A stretch of 64,000 nt of DNA. Origin: Prostheceraeus crozeri (lineage: Eukaryota; Platyhelminthes; Polycladida; Euryleptidae). The notes under the pieces were generated by a model that did not search any database, was not told the DNA's origin, and saw only the letters and a program-made list of their open reading frames with translations. Shown one piece after another: positions 1 to 15,218 of this stretch. Position 1 is the first letter of the stretch. The number at the start of each line of letters is the position of its first letter. The position numbers were made by a program, and so were the translations under genes. Location: positions 1-64,000 of the forward strand of contig CAJQUW010004594.1 in assembly GCA_907163375.1 (NCBI GenBank). The letters are read 5' to 3'.

Positions 1-3000
1 ACGACTTCTTCCACAGGCAAGATCATCTCTTAATACCTGACGATTCTATTCACAGGTAAGATCTTATCCTACCTGACGATCCTTCTACAGGTAAGATCTT
101 CTCTTCCTGACGATTCATTCCACAGGGCATATGATCTTCTCTTACCTGACGATTCTTCCACAGGCAAGTTTCTTCTACTTACCTGACGATCCTTCCTACA
201 GGTAAGATGATTCTCTACCTGACGATTCTTCACAGACAAGATCCTTCTCTATATGACGATCACCTTCCACACGGCAAAGATTCTTCTCTACCTGACGATC
301 CTTCCACAGGTCAGATTTTTCTCTACCTGACGATCCTTCCACAGGTAAGATCTTCTCTACCTGACGATTCTTCCACAGGCAAGATCTTCTCTACCTGACG
401 ATTCTTCAACAGGCAAGATCTTCGTCCTCCTACCTGACGATTCCTTCCACAGGCAAGATCTTCTCTACGTGACGATTCTTCCACAGGTCTGATCTTCTCT
501 ACCTGACGATCCTTCCACAGGCAAGATCTTCTCTACCTAACGACTCTTCAACAGCAATGGGTCATCTCTACTGGACGATTACCTCCATAAGTCTGATTTC
601 TCTCCTGACGATCTTCACAGGCCGATGTTTCTACCTGACTATCTTCCATAGCGTCTGATCTTCTTACCTGACGATCCTTCCATAGGTCTGTCTTCTCTAC
701 TGGACGATTCTTCCCAGGTTAAGAGATCTTCTCTACCTGACGATCCTTCCACAGGCAAGATCTTCTTACCTGAGATTTTATAAGGCTAGGTCTTCTCTAT
801 CCTTGACGATTTTCACAGGCAAGTTCTTCTCCTACCGTGACGATTCTTGCCAAGGCAAATATTCTATTACCTGACGATTCATTCCACAGGCAGATCTTCT
901 CTCAACATGACGATCCTTCCATAGGTCTGATCTTCTCTCCCTGACCGATCCTTCCACAGGCAAAGATCTTCTCTACCTGCGATTTTCCGCAGGCAAGAAG
1001 ATCTTCTTTAACCTGACGAATACTTCCACAGGCATGATTTCTCTACTGACTTCTACAGGTAAGATCTTCTCTACCTGACGATCCTTCCACAGGAAAGATC
1101 TTCTCTACCTGACGATCCTTCCACAGGCAAGATCTTCTCTACCTGACGATACTTCCACAGGCAAGATCTTCTCTACCTGACGATTCTTCCACAGGCAAGA
1201 TCTTCTCTACCTACAGGCAAGATTTCTCTACCTGACGATCCTTCCACAGGTAAAATATTCTCTACCCTGACGATTCCTCCATAGGTCTGATCTTCTCTAC
1301 CTGACGATCCTTCCACAGGCAAGATCTTCTCTACCTGACGATTCTTCCACAGGTAAGATCTTCTCTACCTGACGATCCTTCTACAGGTAAGATCTTCTCT
1401 ACCTGACGATTCTTCCACAGGCAAGATCTTCTCTACCTGACGATTCTTCCACAGGCAAGATCTTCTCTACTGACGATTCTTCACAGGCAAGATCTTTCTC
1501 TACCTGACGATTCTTCCACAGGCAAGATCTTCTCTACCTGACGATCCTTCCACAGGTAAGATCTTCTCTACCTGACGATTCTTCCACAGGCAAGATCTTC
1601 TCTACCTGAACGATTCTTCCACAGGTAAAATCTTCTCTACCTGACGATTATTCCACAGGCAAGATCTTCTATACCTGACGATTCTTCCACAGGCAAGATC
1701 TTCTCTCCCTGACGATTCTTCCACAGGCAAGATCTTCTCTACCTGACGATCCTTCCACAGGCAAGATCTTCTCTACCTGACGATTCTTCCACAGGTAAGA
1801 TCTTCTCTACCTGACGATTCTTCCACAGGTAAGATCTTCTCTACCTGACGATTCTTCCACAGGCAAGATCTTCTCTACCTGACGATTCTTCCACAGGCAA
1901 GATCTTCTCTACCTGACGATTCTTCCACAGCAAGATCTTCTCTACCTGACGATTCTTCACAGGCAAGATCTTCTCTACCTGACGATCCTTCCACAGGTAA
2001 GATCTTCTCTACTGACGATTCTTCCACAGGCAAGATCTTCTCTACCTGACGATTCTTCCACAGGTCTGATCTTCTCTACCTGACGATCCTTCCACAGGCA
2101 AGATCTTCTCTACTGACGATTCTTCCACAGGCAGATCTTCTCTACCTGACGATTCTTCCACAGGCAAGATCTTCTCTACCTGACGATTCTTCCACAGGTA
2201 AGATCTTCTCTACTGACGATTCTTCCACAGGCAAGATCTTCTCTACCTGACGATTCTTCCACAGGCAAGATCTTCTCTACCTGACGATTCTTCCACAGGC
2301 AAGATCTTCTCTCCCTGACGATCCTTCCACAGGTAAGATCTTCTCTACCTGACAATTCTTCCACAGGCAAGATCTTCTCTACCTGACGATTCTTCCACAG
2401 GCAAGATCTTCTCTACCTGACGATTCTTCCACAGGCAAGATCTTCTCTACCTGACGATTCTTCCACAGGCAAGATCTTCTCTACCTGACGATTCTTCCAC
2501 AGGCAAGATCTTCTCTACCTGACGATTCTTCCACAGGCAAGATCTTTTCTACCTGACGATTCTTCCACAGGCAAGCTCTTCTCTACCTGACGATTCTTCC
2601 ACAGGCAAGATCTTCTCTACCTGACGATCCTTCCACAGGCAAGATCTTCTCTACCTGACGATCCTTCCACAGGTAAGAGATTGTCTACCTGACGATTCTT
2701 CCACAGGCAAGATCTTCTCTACCTGACGAATCTTCCGCAGGTAAGATCTTCTCTACCTGGCGATCCTTCCACAGGTAAGATCTTCTCTACCTGACGATTC
2801 TTCTACAGGTAAGGTCATCTCTACCTGACGATCCTTCCACAGGCAAGATCTTCTCTACCTGACGATTCTTCCACAGGTAAGATCTTCTCTACCTGACGAT
2901 TCTTCCACAGGCAAGATCTTCTCTACCTAACGACTCTTCAACAGGCAAGATCTTCTCTACCAGACGATCCTTCCACAGGTAAGATCTTCTCTACCTGACG

Positions 3001-6000
3001 ATTCTTCCATAGGTCTGATCTTCTCTCCCTGACGATCCTTCCACAGGCAAGATCTTCTCTACCTGACGATTCTTCCACAGGTAAGATCTTCTCTACCTGA
3101 CGATCCTTCTACAGGTAAGATCTTCTCTACCTGACGATTCTTCCACAGGCAAGATCTTCTCTACCTGACGATTCTTCCACAGGCAAGATCTTCTCTACCT
3201 GACGATTCTTCCACAGGCAAGATCTTCTCTATCTGACGATTCTTCCACAGGCAAGATCTTCTCTACCTGACGATCCTTCCACAGGTAAGATCTTCTCTAC
3301 CTGACGATCCTTCCACAGACAATATCTTCTCTACCTGACGACTCTTCTACAGGTATGATCTTCTCTACCTGACGATTCTTCCACAGGGAAAATATTCTCT
3401 ACCTGACGATTCTTCCACAGGCAAGATCTTCTCTACCTGACGATTCTTCCACAGGCAAGATCTTCTCTACCTGACGATCCTTCCACAGGTAAGATCTACT
3501 CTACCTGACGATTCTTCTACTGGTAAGATCTTCTCTACCTGACGATCCTTCCACAGGTAAGATCTTCTCTACCTAACGATCCTTCCATAGGTCTGATCTT
3601 CTCTACCTGACGATTCTTCCACAGGTAAGATCTTCTCTACCTGACGATTCTTCCACAGGTATGATCTTCTCTACCTGACGATTCTTCCACAGGCAAGATC
3701 TTCTCTACATGACGATTCTTCCACAGGTAAGATCTTCTCTACCTAACGACTCTTCCACAGACAAGATCTTCTCTACCTGACGATTCTTCCACAGGTAAGA
3801 TCTTCTCTACCTGACGATTCTTCCACAGGCAAGATCTTCTCTATCTGATGACTCTTCCACAGGTAAAATATTCTCTACCTGACGATCCTTCCGCAGGCAA
3901 GATCTTCTCTACCTAACGACTCTTCAACAGGCAATGTCATCTCTACATGACGATTCCTCCATAGGTCTGATCTTCTCTCCCTGACGATCCTTCCACAGGC
4001 AAGATCTTCTCTACCTGACGATCCTTCTATAGGTCTGATCTTCTCTACCTGACGATCCTTCCATAGGTCTGATCTTCTCTACCTGACGATTCTTCCACAG
4101 GCAAGATCTTCTCTACCTGACGATCCTTCAACAGACAAGATCTTCTCTACCTGACGATTCTTCCACAGGTAAAATATTCTCTACCTGACGATTCTTCCAT
4201 AGGTCTGATCTTCTCTCCCTGACGATCCTTCCACAGGCAAGATCTTCTCTACCTGACGATTCTTCCACAGGTAAGATCTTCTCTACCTGACGATCCTTCT
4301 ACAGGTAAGATCTTCTCTACCTGACGATTCTTCCACAGGCAAGATCTTCTCTACCTGACGATTCTTCCACAGGCAAGATCTTCTCTACCTGACGATTCTT
4401 CCACAGGCAAGATCTTCTCTACCTGACGATTCTTCCACAGGCAAGATCTTCTCTACATGACGATCCTTCCACAGGTAAGATCTTCTCTACCTGACGATTC
4501 TTCCACAGGCAAGATCTTCTCTACCTGACGATTCTTCCGCAGGCAAGATCTTCTTTACCTGACGATTCTTCCACAGGCAAGATCTTCTCTACCTGACGAT
4601 TCTTCTACAGGTAAGATCTTCTCTACCTGACGATTCTTCCACAGGCAAGATCTTCTCTACCTGACGATTCTTCCACAGGCAAGATCTTCTCTACCTGACG
4701 ATTCTTCCACAGGCAAGATCTTCTCTACCTGACGATTCTTCCACAGGTAAGATCTTCTCTACCTAACGACTCTTCCACAGACAAGATCTTCTCTACCTGA
4801 CGATTCTTCCACTGGTCTGATCTTCTCTACCTGACGATTCTTCCACAGGCAAGATCATCTCTATTTGATGACTCTTCCACAGGTAAAATATTCTCTACCT
4901 GACGATCCTTCCACAGGCAAGATCTTCTCTACCTAACGACTCTTCAACAGGCAATGTCATCTCTACATGACGATTCCTCCATAGGTCTGATCTTCTCTAC
5001 CTGACGATCCTTCCACAGGCAAGATCTTCTCTACCTGACGATCCTTCCATAGGTCTGATCTTCTCTACCTGACGATCCTTCCATAGGTCTGATCTTCTCT
5101 ACCTGACGATTCTTCCACAGGCAAGATCTTCTCTACCTGACGATCCTTCACAGACAAGATCTTCTCTACCTGACGATTCTTCACAGGTAAAATATTCTCT
5201 ACCTGACGATTCTTCCATAGGTCTGATCTTCTCTCCCTGACGATCCTTCACAGGCAAGATCTTCTCTACCTGACGATTCTTCCACAGGTAAGATCTTCTC
5301 TGCCTGACGATCCTTCTACAGGTAAGATCTTCTCTACCTGACGATTCTTCCACAGGCAAGATCTTCTCTACCTGACGATTCTTCCACAGGCAAGATCTTC
5401 TCTACCTGACGATTCTTCCACAGGCAAGATCTTCTCTACCTGACGATTCTTCCACAGGCAAGATCTTCTCTACATGACGATCCTTCCACAGGTAAGATCT
5501 TCTCTACCTGACGATTCTTCCACAGGCAAGATCTTCTCTACCTGACGATTCTTCCACAGGCAAGATCTTCTCTACCTGACGATTCTTCCACAGGCAAGAT
5601 CTTCTCTACCTGACGATTCTTCTACAGGTAAGATCTTCTCTACCTGACGATTCTTCCACAGGCAAGATCTTCTCTACCTGACGATCCTACCACAGGTAAG
5701 ATCTTCTCTACCTAACGATTCTTCTACAGGTAAGATCTTCTCTACCTGACGATTCTTCCACAGGCAAGATCTTCTCTACCTGACGATTCTTCCACAGGCA
5801 AGATCTTCTCTACCTGACGATCCTTCCACAGGTAAGATCTTCTCTACCTGACGATTCTTCCACAGGCAAGATCTTCTCTACCTGACGATCCTTCCACAGG
5901 TAAGATCTTCTCTACCTAACGATCCTTCCATAGGTATGATCTTCTCTACCTGACGATTCTTCCACAGGCAAGATCTTCTCTACCTGACGATTCTTCCACA

Positions 6001-9000
6001 GGTATGATCTTCTCTACCTGACGATTCTTCCACAGGCAAGATCTTCTCTACATGACGATTCTTCCACAGGTAAGATCTTCTCTACCTAACGACTCTTCCA
6101 CAGACAAGATCTTCTCTACCTGACGATTCTTCCACAGGTATGATCTTCTGAACCTGACGATTCTTCCACAGGCAAGATCTTCTCTATCTGATGACTCTTC
6201 CACAGGTAAAATATTCTCTACCTGACGATCCTTCCACAGGCAATATCTTCTCTACCTAACGACTCTTCAACAGGCAATGTCATCTCTACATGACGATTCC
6301 TCCATAGGTCTGATCTTCTCTCCCTGACGATCCTTCCACAGGCAACATCTTCTCTACCTGACGATCCTTCCATAGGTCTGATCTTCTCTACCTGACGATC
6401 CTTCCATAGGTCTGATCTTCTCTACCTGACGATTCTTCCACAGGCAAGATCTTCTCTACCTGACGATCCTTCAACAGACAAGATCTTCTCTACCTGACGA
6501 TTCTTCCACAGGTAAAATATTCTCTACCTGACGATTCTTCCATAGGTCTGATCTTCTCTACCTGACGATTCTTCCACAGGCAAGATCTTCTCTACCTGAC
6601 GATTCTTCCACAGGCAAGATCTTCTCTACCTGACGATTCTTCCACAGGTAAGATCTTCTCTACCTGACCATTCTTCCACAGGCAAGATCTTCTCTACATG
6701 GCGATCCTTCCACAGGTAAGATCTTCTCTACCTGACGATTCTTCCACAGGCAAGATCTTCTCTATCTGATGACTCTTCCACAGGTAAAATATTCTCTACC
6801 TGACGATCCTTCCACAGGCAAGATCTTCTCTACCTGACGATTCTTCCACAGGCAAGATCTTCTCTACCTGACGATTCTTCCACAGGCAAGATCTTCTCTA
6901 CCTGACGATTCTTCCACAGGCAAGATCTTCTCTACCTGACGATTCTTCCACAGGCAAGATTTTCTCTACTGACGATCTTCACAGGTCTGATCTTCTCTAC
7001 CTGACGATTCTTCCACTGGTCTGATCTTCTCTACCTGACGATTCTTCCACTGGTCTGATCTTCTCTACCTGACGATTCTTCCACAGGCAAGATCATCTCT
7101 ATTTGATGACTTTTCCACAGGTAAAATATTCTCTACCTGACGATCCTTCCACAGGCAAGATCTTCTCTACCTAACGACTCTTCAACAGGCAATGTCATCT
7201 CTACATGACGATTCCTCCATAGGTCTGATCTTCTCTACCTGACGATCCTTCCACAGGCAAGATCTTCTCTACCTGACGATCCTTCCATAGGTCTGATCTT
7301 CTCTACCTGACGATCCTTCCATAGGTCTGATCTTCTCTACCTGACGATTCTTCCACAGCAAGATCTTCTCTACCTGACGATCCTTCAACAGACAAGATCT
7401 TCTCTACCTGACGAATCTTCCACAGGTAAAATATTCTCTACCTGACGATTCTTCCATAGGTCTGATCTTCTCTCCCTGACGATCCTTCCACAGGCAAGAT
7501 CTTCTCTACCTGACGATTCTTCCACAGGTAAGATCTTCTCTACCTGACGATCCTTCTACATGTAAGATCTTCTCTACCTGACGATTCTTCCACAGGCAAG
7601 ATCTTCTCTACCTGACGATTCTTCCACAGGCAAGATCTTCTCTACCTGACGATTCTTCCACAGGCAAGATCTTCTCTACCTGACGATTCTTCCACAGGCA
7701 AGATCTTCTCTACATGACGATCCTTCCACAGGTAAGATCTTCTCTACCTGACGATTCTTCCACAGGCAAGATCTTCTCTACCTGACGATTCTTCCACAGG
7801 CAAGATCTTCTCTACCTGACGATTCTTCCACAGGCAAGATCTTCTCTACCTGATGATTCTTCTACAGGTAAGATCTTCTCTACCTGACGATTCTTCCACA
7901 GGCAAGTTCTTCTCTACCTGACGATTCTTCCACAGGCAAGATCTTCTCTACCTGACGATTCTTCCACAGGCAAGATCTTCTCTACCTGACGATTCTTCCA
8001 CAGGTAAGATCTTCTCTACCTGACGATTCTTCCACAGGCAAGATCCTCTCTACCTGACGATCCTTCCACAGGCAAGATCTTCTCTACCTGACGATTCTTC
8101 CACAGGCAAGGTCTTCTCTACCTGACGATTCTTTCACAGACAAGATCTTCTCTACCTGACGATCCTTCTACAGGTAAGATCTTCTCTTCCCGACGATTCT
8201 TCCACAGGCAAGATCTTCTCTACCTGACGATTCTTCCACAGGTAAGATCTTCTCTACCTGACGATCCTTCCACAGGTAAGAGATTGTCTACCTGACGATT
8301 CTTCCACAGACAAGATCTTCTCTATATGACGATCCTTCCACAGGCAAGATCTTCTCTTCCTGACGATCCTTCCACAGGCAAGATCTTCTCTACCTGACGA
8401 TTCTTCCACAGGCAAGATCTTCTCTACCTGACGATTCTTCCGCAGGTAAGATCTTCTCTACCTGGCGATCCTTCCACAGGTAAGATCTTCTCTACCTGAC
8501 GATTCTTCTACAGGTAAGATCTTCTCTACCTGACGATCCTTCCACAGGCAAGATCTTCTCTACCTGACGATTCTTCCACAGGTAAGATCTTCTCTACCTG
8601 ACGATTCTTCCACAGGCAAGATCTTCTCTACCTAACGACTCTTCAACAGGCAAGATCTTCTCTACCTGACGATTCTTCCACAGGCAAGATCTTCTCTACC
8701 TGACGATCCTTCAACAGACAAGATCTTCTCTACCTGACGATTCTTCCACAGGTAAAATATTCTCTACCTGACGATTCTTCCATAGGTCTGATCTTCTCTC
8801 CCTGACGATCCTTCCACAGGCAAGATCTTCTCTACCTGACGATTCTTCAACAGACAAGATCTTCTCTACCTGACGATCCTTCTACAGGTAAGATCTTCTC
8901 TACCTGACGATTCTTCCACAGGCAAGATCTTCTCTACCTGACGATTCTTCCACAGGCAAGATCTTCTCTACCTGACGATTCTTCCACAGGCAAGATCTTC

Positions 9001-12000
9001 TCTACCTGACGATTCTTCCACAGGCAAGATCTTCTCTACATGACGATCCTTCCACAGGTAAGATCTTCTCTACCTGACGATTCTTCCACAGGCAAGATCT
9101 TCTCTACTGACGATTCTACCACAGGCAAGATCTTCTCTACCTGACGATTCTTCCACAGGCAAGATCTTCTCTACCTGACGATTCTTCTACAGGTAAGATC
9201 TTCTCTACCTGACGATTCTTCCACAGGCAAGTTCTTCTCTACCTGACGATTCTTCCACAGGCAAGATCTTCTCTACCTGACGATTCTTCCACAGGCAAGA
9301 TCTTCTCTACCTGACGATTCTTCCACAGGTAAGATCTTCTCTACCTGACGATTCTTCCACAGGCAAGATCCTCTCTACCTGACGATCCTTCCACAGGCAA
9401 GATCTTCTCTACCTGACGATTCTTCCACAGGCAAGGTCTTCTCTACCTGACGATTCTTTCACAGACAAGATCTTCTCTACCTGACGATCCTTCTACAGGT
9501 AAGATCTTCTCTTCCCGACGATTCTTCCACAGCTAGATCTTCTCTACCTGACGATACTTCCACAGGAAAGATCTTCTCTACCTGACGAAACTTCTACAGG
9601 TAAGATCTACTCTACCTGACGATCCTTCACAGACAAGATCTTCTCTATATGACGATCCTTCACAGACAAGATCTTCTCTTCCTGACGATCCTTCCACAGG
9701 CAAGATCTTCTCTACCTGACGATTCTTCCACAGGCATGATCTTCTCTACCTGACGATTCTTCCGCAGGTAAGATCTTCTCTACCTGGCGATCCTTCCACA
9801 GGTAAGATCTTCTCTACCTGACGATTCTTCTACAGGTAAGATCTTCTCTACCTGACGATCCTTCCACAGGCAAGATCTTCTCTACCTGACGATTCTTCCA
9901 CAGGTAAGATCTTCTCTACCTGACGATTCTTCCACAGGCAAGATCTTCTCTACCTAACGACTCTTCAACAGGCAAGATCTTCTCTACCTGACGATCCTTC
10001 TACAGGTAAGATCTTCTCTACCTGACGATTCATCCATAGGCAAGATCTTCTCTACCTAACGACTCTTCGACAGGCAAGATCTTCTCTACCTGACGATCCT
10101 TCCACAGGTAAGATCTTCTCTACATGACGATTCATCCATAGGTCTGATCTTCTCTCCCTGACGATCCTTCCACAGGTAAGATCTTCTCTACCTGACGATT
10201 CTTCCACAGGCAAGATCTTCTCTACCTGGACGATCTTCCACAGGCAAGATCTTCTCTATATGACGATCCTTCCACAGGCAAGATCTTCTCTACCTGACGA
10301 TCCTTCCACAGGCAAGATCTTCTCTACCTGACGATTCTTCCACAGGCAAGATCTTCTCTACCTGACGATCCTTCCACAGGTAAGATCTTCTCTACCTGAC
10401 GATTCTTCCACAGGGAAAATATTCTCTACCTGACGATTCTTCCACAGGCAAGATCTTCTCTACCTGACGATTCTTCCACAGGCAAGATCTTCTCTACCTG
10501 ACGATCTTCCACAGTAAGATCTTCTCTACCTGACGATTCTTCCACAGACAAGATCTTCTCTATATGACGATCTTCCACAGACAAGATCTTCTCTCCCTGA
10601 CGATCCTTCCACAGGCAAGATCTTCTCTACCTGACGATACTTCCACAGGTAAGATCTTCTCTACCTGACGATTCTTCCACAGGCAAGATCTTCTCTACCT
10701 GACGATTCTACCACAGGCAATATCTTCTCTACCTGGACGATTCTTCCACAGGCAAGATCTTCTCTACCTGACGATTCTTCCACAGACAAGAATCTCTCTA
10801 TATGACGATCCTTCCACAGACAAGATCTTCTCTACCTGACGATCCTTCCACAGGCAAGATCTTCTCTACCTGACGATTCTTCCACAGGCAAGATCTTCTC
10901 TACCTGACGATCCTTCCACAGGTAAGATCTTCTCTACCTGACGATTCTTCCACAGGCAAGATCATCTCTACCTGACGATTCTTCCACAGGCATGATCTTC
11001 TCTACCTGACGATCCTTCCACAGGTAAGATCTTCTCTACCTGACGATCCTTCCACAGGCAAGATCTTCTCTACCTGACGATTCTTCCACAGGTAAGATCT
11101 TCTCTGCCTGACGATCCTTCCACAGGCAAGATCTTCTCTACCTGACGATTCTTCCACAGACAAGATCTTCTCTACCTGACGATCCTTCCATAGGTCTGAT
11201 CTTCTCTACCTGACGATTCCTCCATAGGTCTGATCTTCTCTCCCTGACGATTCTTCCACAGGTAAGACCTTCTCTACCTGACGATTCTTCCACAGGCAAG
11301 ATCTTCTCTACCTGACGATTCTTCCACAGGTAAGATCTTCTCTACCTGACGATCCTCCTACAGGTAAGATCTTCTCTACCTGACGATTCATCCACAGGTA
11401 AGATCTTCTCTACCTGACGATTCTTCCACAGGTAAGATCTTCTCTACCTGACGATCCTCCTACAGGTAAGATCTTCTCTACCTGACGATTCTTCCGCAGG
11501 TAAGATCTTCTTACCTGACGATCCTTCCACAGGTAAGATCTTCTCTACCTGACGATTCTTTTACAGGTAAGATCTTCTCTACCTGACGATCCTTCCACAG
11601 GTAAGATCTTCTCTACCTGACGATTCTTCAACAGGCAAGATCTTCTCTACCTGACGATTCTTCCACAGGCAAGATCTTCTCTACCTGACGATTCTTCCAC
11701 AGGTATGATCTTCTCTACCTGACGATTCTTCCACAGGCAAGATCCTCTCTACATGACGATTCTTCCACAGGTAAGATCTTCTCTACCTAACGGGGGGGGG
11801 GGGGAAAAACTCTTCCACAGCAAGATTTTCTCTACCTGACGATTCTTCCACAGGTAAGATCTTCTCTACCCCCCATTGACGATTCTTCTACAGGCAAGAT
11901 CTTCTCTATCTGATGACTCTTCCACAGGTAAAATATTCTCTACCTGACGATCCTTCAACAGGCAAGATTCTTCTCTACCTAACGACTCTTCAAAGGCAAT

Positions 12001-13753
12001 GTCATCTCTACATGACGATTCCTCCATAAGTCTGATCTTCTCTCCCTGACGATCCTTCCACAGTAAGATTACTCTAGCCTGGACGATTCTTTACTGGTGC
12101 AAGATCTTCTCTACCTGACGATCCTTCCATAGGTCTGATCTTCTCTACCTGCGATCCTTCCATAGTTCTGATCTTTCTCTACCTGACGATTCTTCCACAG
12201 GCAAGATCTTCTCTACCTGACGATCCTTCAACATGAAAGATCTTCTCTACCTGACGATTCTTCCACAGGTAAAATATTCTCTACGTGACGATTCTTCCAT
12301 AGGTCTGATCTTCTCTCCCCCCCCCCTGACGATCCTTCCACAGGCAAGATCTTCTCTACCTGACGATTCTTCCACAGGTAAGATCTTCTCTACCTGACGA
12401 TCCTTCTACAGGTAAGATCTTCTCCCCCTACTCTACTTCTCTAAAAAAAACCTGGACGATTCTTCCACAGGCAAGATCTTCTCTACCTGACGATTCTTCC
12501 ACAGGCAAGATCTTCTCTACCTGACGATTCTTCTCCGTTCACAGGCAAAAATATTCTCTACCTGACGATTCCTCCTATAGGTTGATTTCTCTCCCTGACG
12601 ATTCTTCCACAGGCAAGACTTCTTCTTCTTACATGACGATCCTTCCACAGTAAGATCTTCTCTACCTGACGATTCTTCCACAGGCAAGATCTTCTCTAAC
12701 CTGACGATTCTTCCGCAGGCAAAAAAAGGATCTTCTTTACCTGACGATTCTTCCACAGGCAAGATCTTCTCTACCTGACGATTCTTCAACAGGTAAGATC
12801 TTCTCTACCTGACGATTCTTCAACAGGCAAGATCTTCTCTACCTGACGATTCTTCACAGGCAAGATCTTCTCTACCTGACGATTCTTCCACAGGCAAGAT
12901 CTTCTCTTTCTTTCTCTAACCTGACGATTCTTCCACAGGTAAGATCTTCTTACCTAACGACTCTTCCACAGATATAAGGCAAGATCTTCTCTACCTGACG
13001 ATTCTTCCACAGGTCTGATCTTCTCTACCTGACGATTCTTTCTTCTCAACACCACATCCACAGGCAAGATCTTCTCTATCTGATGACTCTTCCACAGGTA
13101 AAATATTCTTACCTGACGATCCTTCACAGGCAAGATCTTCTTACCTAACGACTCTTCAACAGGCAATGTCATCTCTACATGACGATTCCCCATAGGTCTG
13201 ATCTTCTCTCCCGATCCTGACGATCCTTCCACAGGCAAGATCTTCTCTACCTGACGATCCTTTTTCCCCCCATAGGTCTGATCTTCTCCACCTGACGATC
13301 CTTCCATAGGTCTGATCTTCTTTCCCCCCCCCCTACCTGACGATTCTTCCACAGGCAAGATCTTCTCTACCTGACGATCCTTCACAGACAAGATCTTCTC
13401 TACCTGACGATTCTTCCAAGGTAAAATATTCTCTACCTGACCATTCTTCATAGGTCTGATCTTCTCTCCCTGACGATCCTTCCACAGGCAAGATCTTCTC
13501 TACCTGACGATTTCTTCCACAGGTAAGATCTTCTCTACTGACGATCCTTCTACAGGTAAGATCTTTCTCTACCTGACGATTCTTCCACAGGCAAGATCTT
13601 CTCTACCTGACGATTCTTCCACAGGCAAGATCTTCTCTACCTGACGATTCTTCCACAGGCAAGATCTTCTCTACCTGACGATTCTTCCACAGGCAAGATC
13701 TTCTCTCCCTGACGATCCTTCCACAGGTAAGTCTGATCTTCTGTTACCTGACG
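1..13753. repeat. 34-bp satellite array, left block
   Basis: Head-to-tail monomers of 34 bp; the AAGATC word recurs every 34 bases, for example at 1321 and 1355. The core is CTGACGATTCTTCCACAGG followed by (T/C)AAGATCTTCTCTAC, so most monomers contain the palindrome AGATCT. Variant monomers (CATAGGTCTGATC, CAACAGGCAATGTC, GGTAAAATATTC) recur in a fixed order, which gives higher-order blocks of about 0.9-1.3 kb: GCAATGTCAT falls at 3931, 4951, 6274 and 7189. About 1,080-11,750 is very regular. Positions 1-1,080 and 11,750-13,753 carry many 1-2 base indels and homopolymer runs such as the G-run near 11,793. Open frames here are 34-residue peptide repeats produced by the array and are not genes. 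Confidence 0.97.
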
Positions 13754-15218
13754 GTTTTTGTTTTTCTTTTTTTTTTGCTATTTTTTTGTTTTTTTTTTTT
13801 TTTTTATTTTGTTGTTATGTCCCTTTTTTTTTTTTTTTTTTTTGATTTTTTGTTGTTCTTTTTTTTTTTCTTCTTGTTCTTTGTTTATGTTTTCTTGTTT
13901 GTTCTTTTTTGTTTGTCTTTTTCGTTTTTTTTTTTTTTTCATTTTTTTTTTTTTTTATTCATTTTTTTTTTTTTGTTTTTTTTGTTTTTGTTTTTTTATT
14001 TTTTTCTGTATTTGTTTGTTTTCTTTTTTATTTTTTCTTTGTTTTTTTTTGTTTTTATTTTTTTATTTTGTTGTTTTTTTTTTTCTTGTTTTTGCTTTTT
14101 TTTTTTCTTTTTCTATGTTATTTTCTTTTTTTGTTTTTTTTTTTTTTTTTTTTTTTTTGTGTTTCTTTTTTCTTCTTTTTTTTTTGTTGTCTGTTTTTTT
14201 TTTGTTTCTTTTTTTTTCGCTTTTTGTTTTTTGTTATTCTTTTTTTTTTTATTTTTTTTTTTTTTTATTTTTTTTTTTTTTGTTTATTTTCTTTTCTTTT
14301 TTGTTTTTTTTTTTTGTGTTTATTTTTTTTTTTTTCTTTTTTTTTTCTTTTTTGTTTTTTCTTTATTTTTTATTTTTCTGTTTTTTTTTTTTATTTTCTT
14401 TATCTTTTTCTTTAGTTTTTTCTTTTTTTTTTGGATTTTTTTTTTTCTTTTTTTTTTTTTTTTGTATCTTTCTTTTTTCTTTGTTTTTTCTGTGTGTTTA
14501 TTTTCTTTTCTTCCAGTTTTTTTTTTTGTTTTTTTTTTTTTGTTTTTTTGTTTTTCTTTTTTTCGGTTTCTTTTTTTTTTTTTCTTTTGTTTATTCTTTT
14601 TTCCTTTTTTGTTTTTTCTTTTTTTTTTTTTTTGGTGTTTCTGTTTTTGTTGTTTCTGTTTCTTTACTGTTTTTTTTTGCTTTTTTTTTTTTATTTTTTT
14701 TTTTTTGTTCTTTTTTCTTTTTTTTTTGTTTTTGTCTATTTTGTTTTTTTATTTTTTTCTTTCTTTTTTTTTTTTTTTTTTTTTATTTTTTCTTTGTTCT
14801 TTTTTTTTTTTTTTTTCTATTACTTTTTTTCTTGGTTCTTCCTTTTTCTTTTTTCCTGTTTTTTTTTTTCTTTTTTCTCTTTTTATTTATTTTTTTTTAT
14901 TGTTTTTCTAGTTTTGTTGCTTTACTGTTTTTTTTGTTTTCTTCCACTTCTGTTTTTTGTTTTTGTTTTATTTTCTTTATTTTTGTTTTTTTGTTGTTTT
15001 TTTTTCTTTTTTTTTTTTGTTTTTGTTTTGTATTTCATTTTTTTTTTTTTGTGTGTGTTTTTTTTGTTTTTTTCTTGTTTTAGTTTTTTTTCTGTATTTT
15101 TCGTGTCTATTTTTTCTTTTTGTTTTTTCTTTTATTTTTTTGTATTTTTTTTTTGTTCTATTTTCTTTTGTTTTTTTTTTGCTGTTTTTATTCTTTTTTT
15201 TTTAATTGTTTTTTTTGT
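13754..15218. repeat. T-rich low-complexity stretch inside one satellite monomer
   Basis: About 1.46 kb of almost pure T with scattered G, C and A. The satellite stops just after ACCTGACG and resumes with CAGCAAAGATC. The T-rich block therefore sits where one monomer would have its short pyrimidine tract. The long phenylalanine-rich open frames across it are composition artefacts. It may be a base-calling or assembly failure, or a true poly-pyrimidine expansion; I favour the artefact because the bordering array is also error-rich. Confidence 0.9.
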
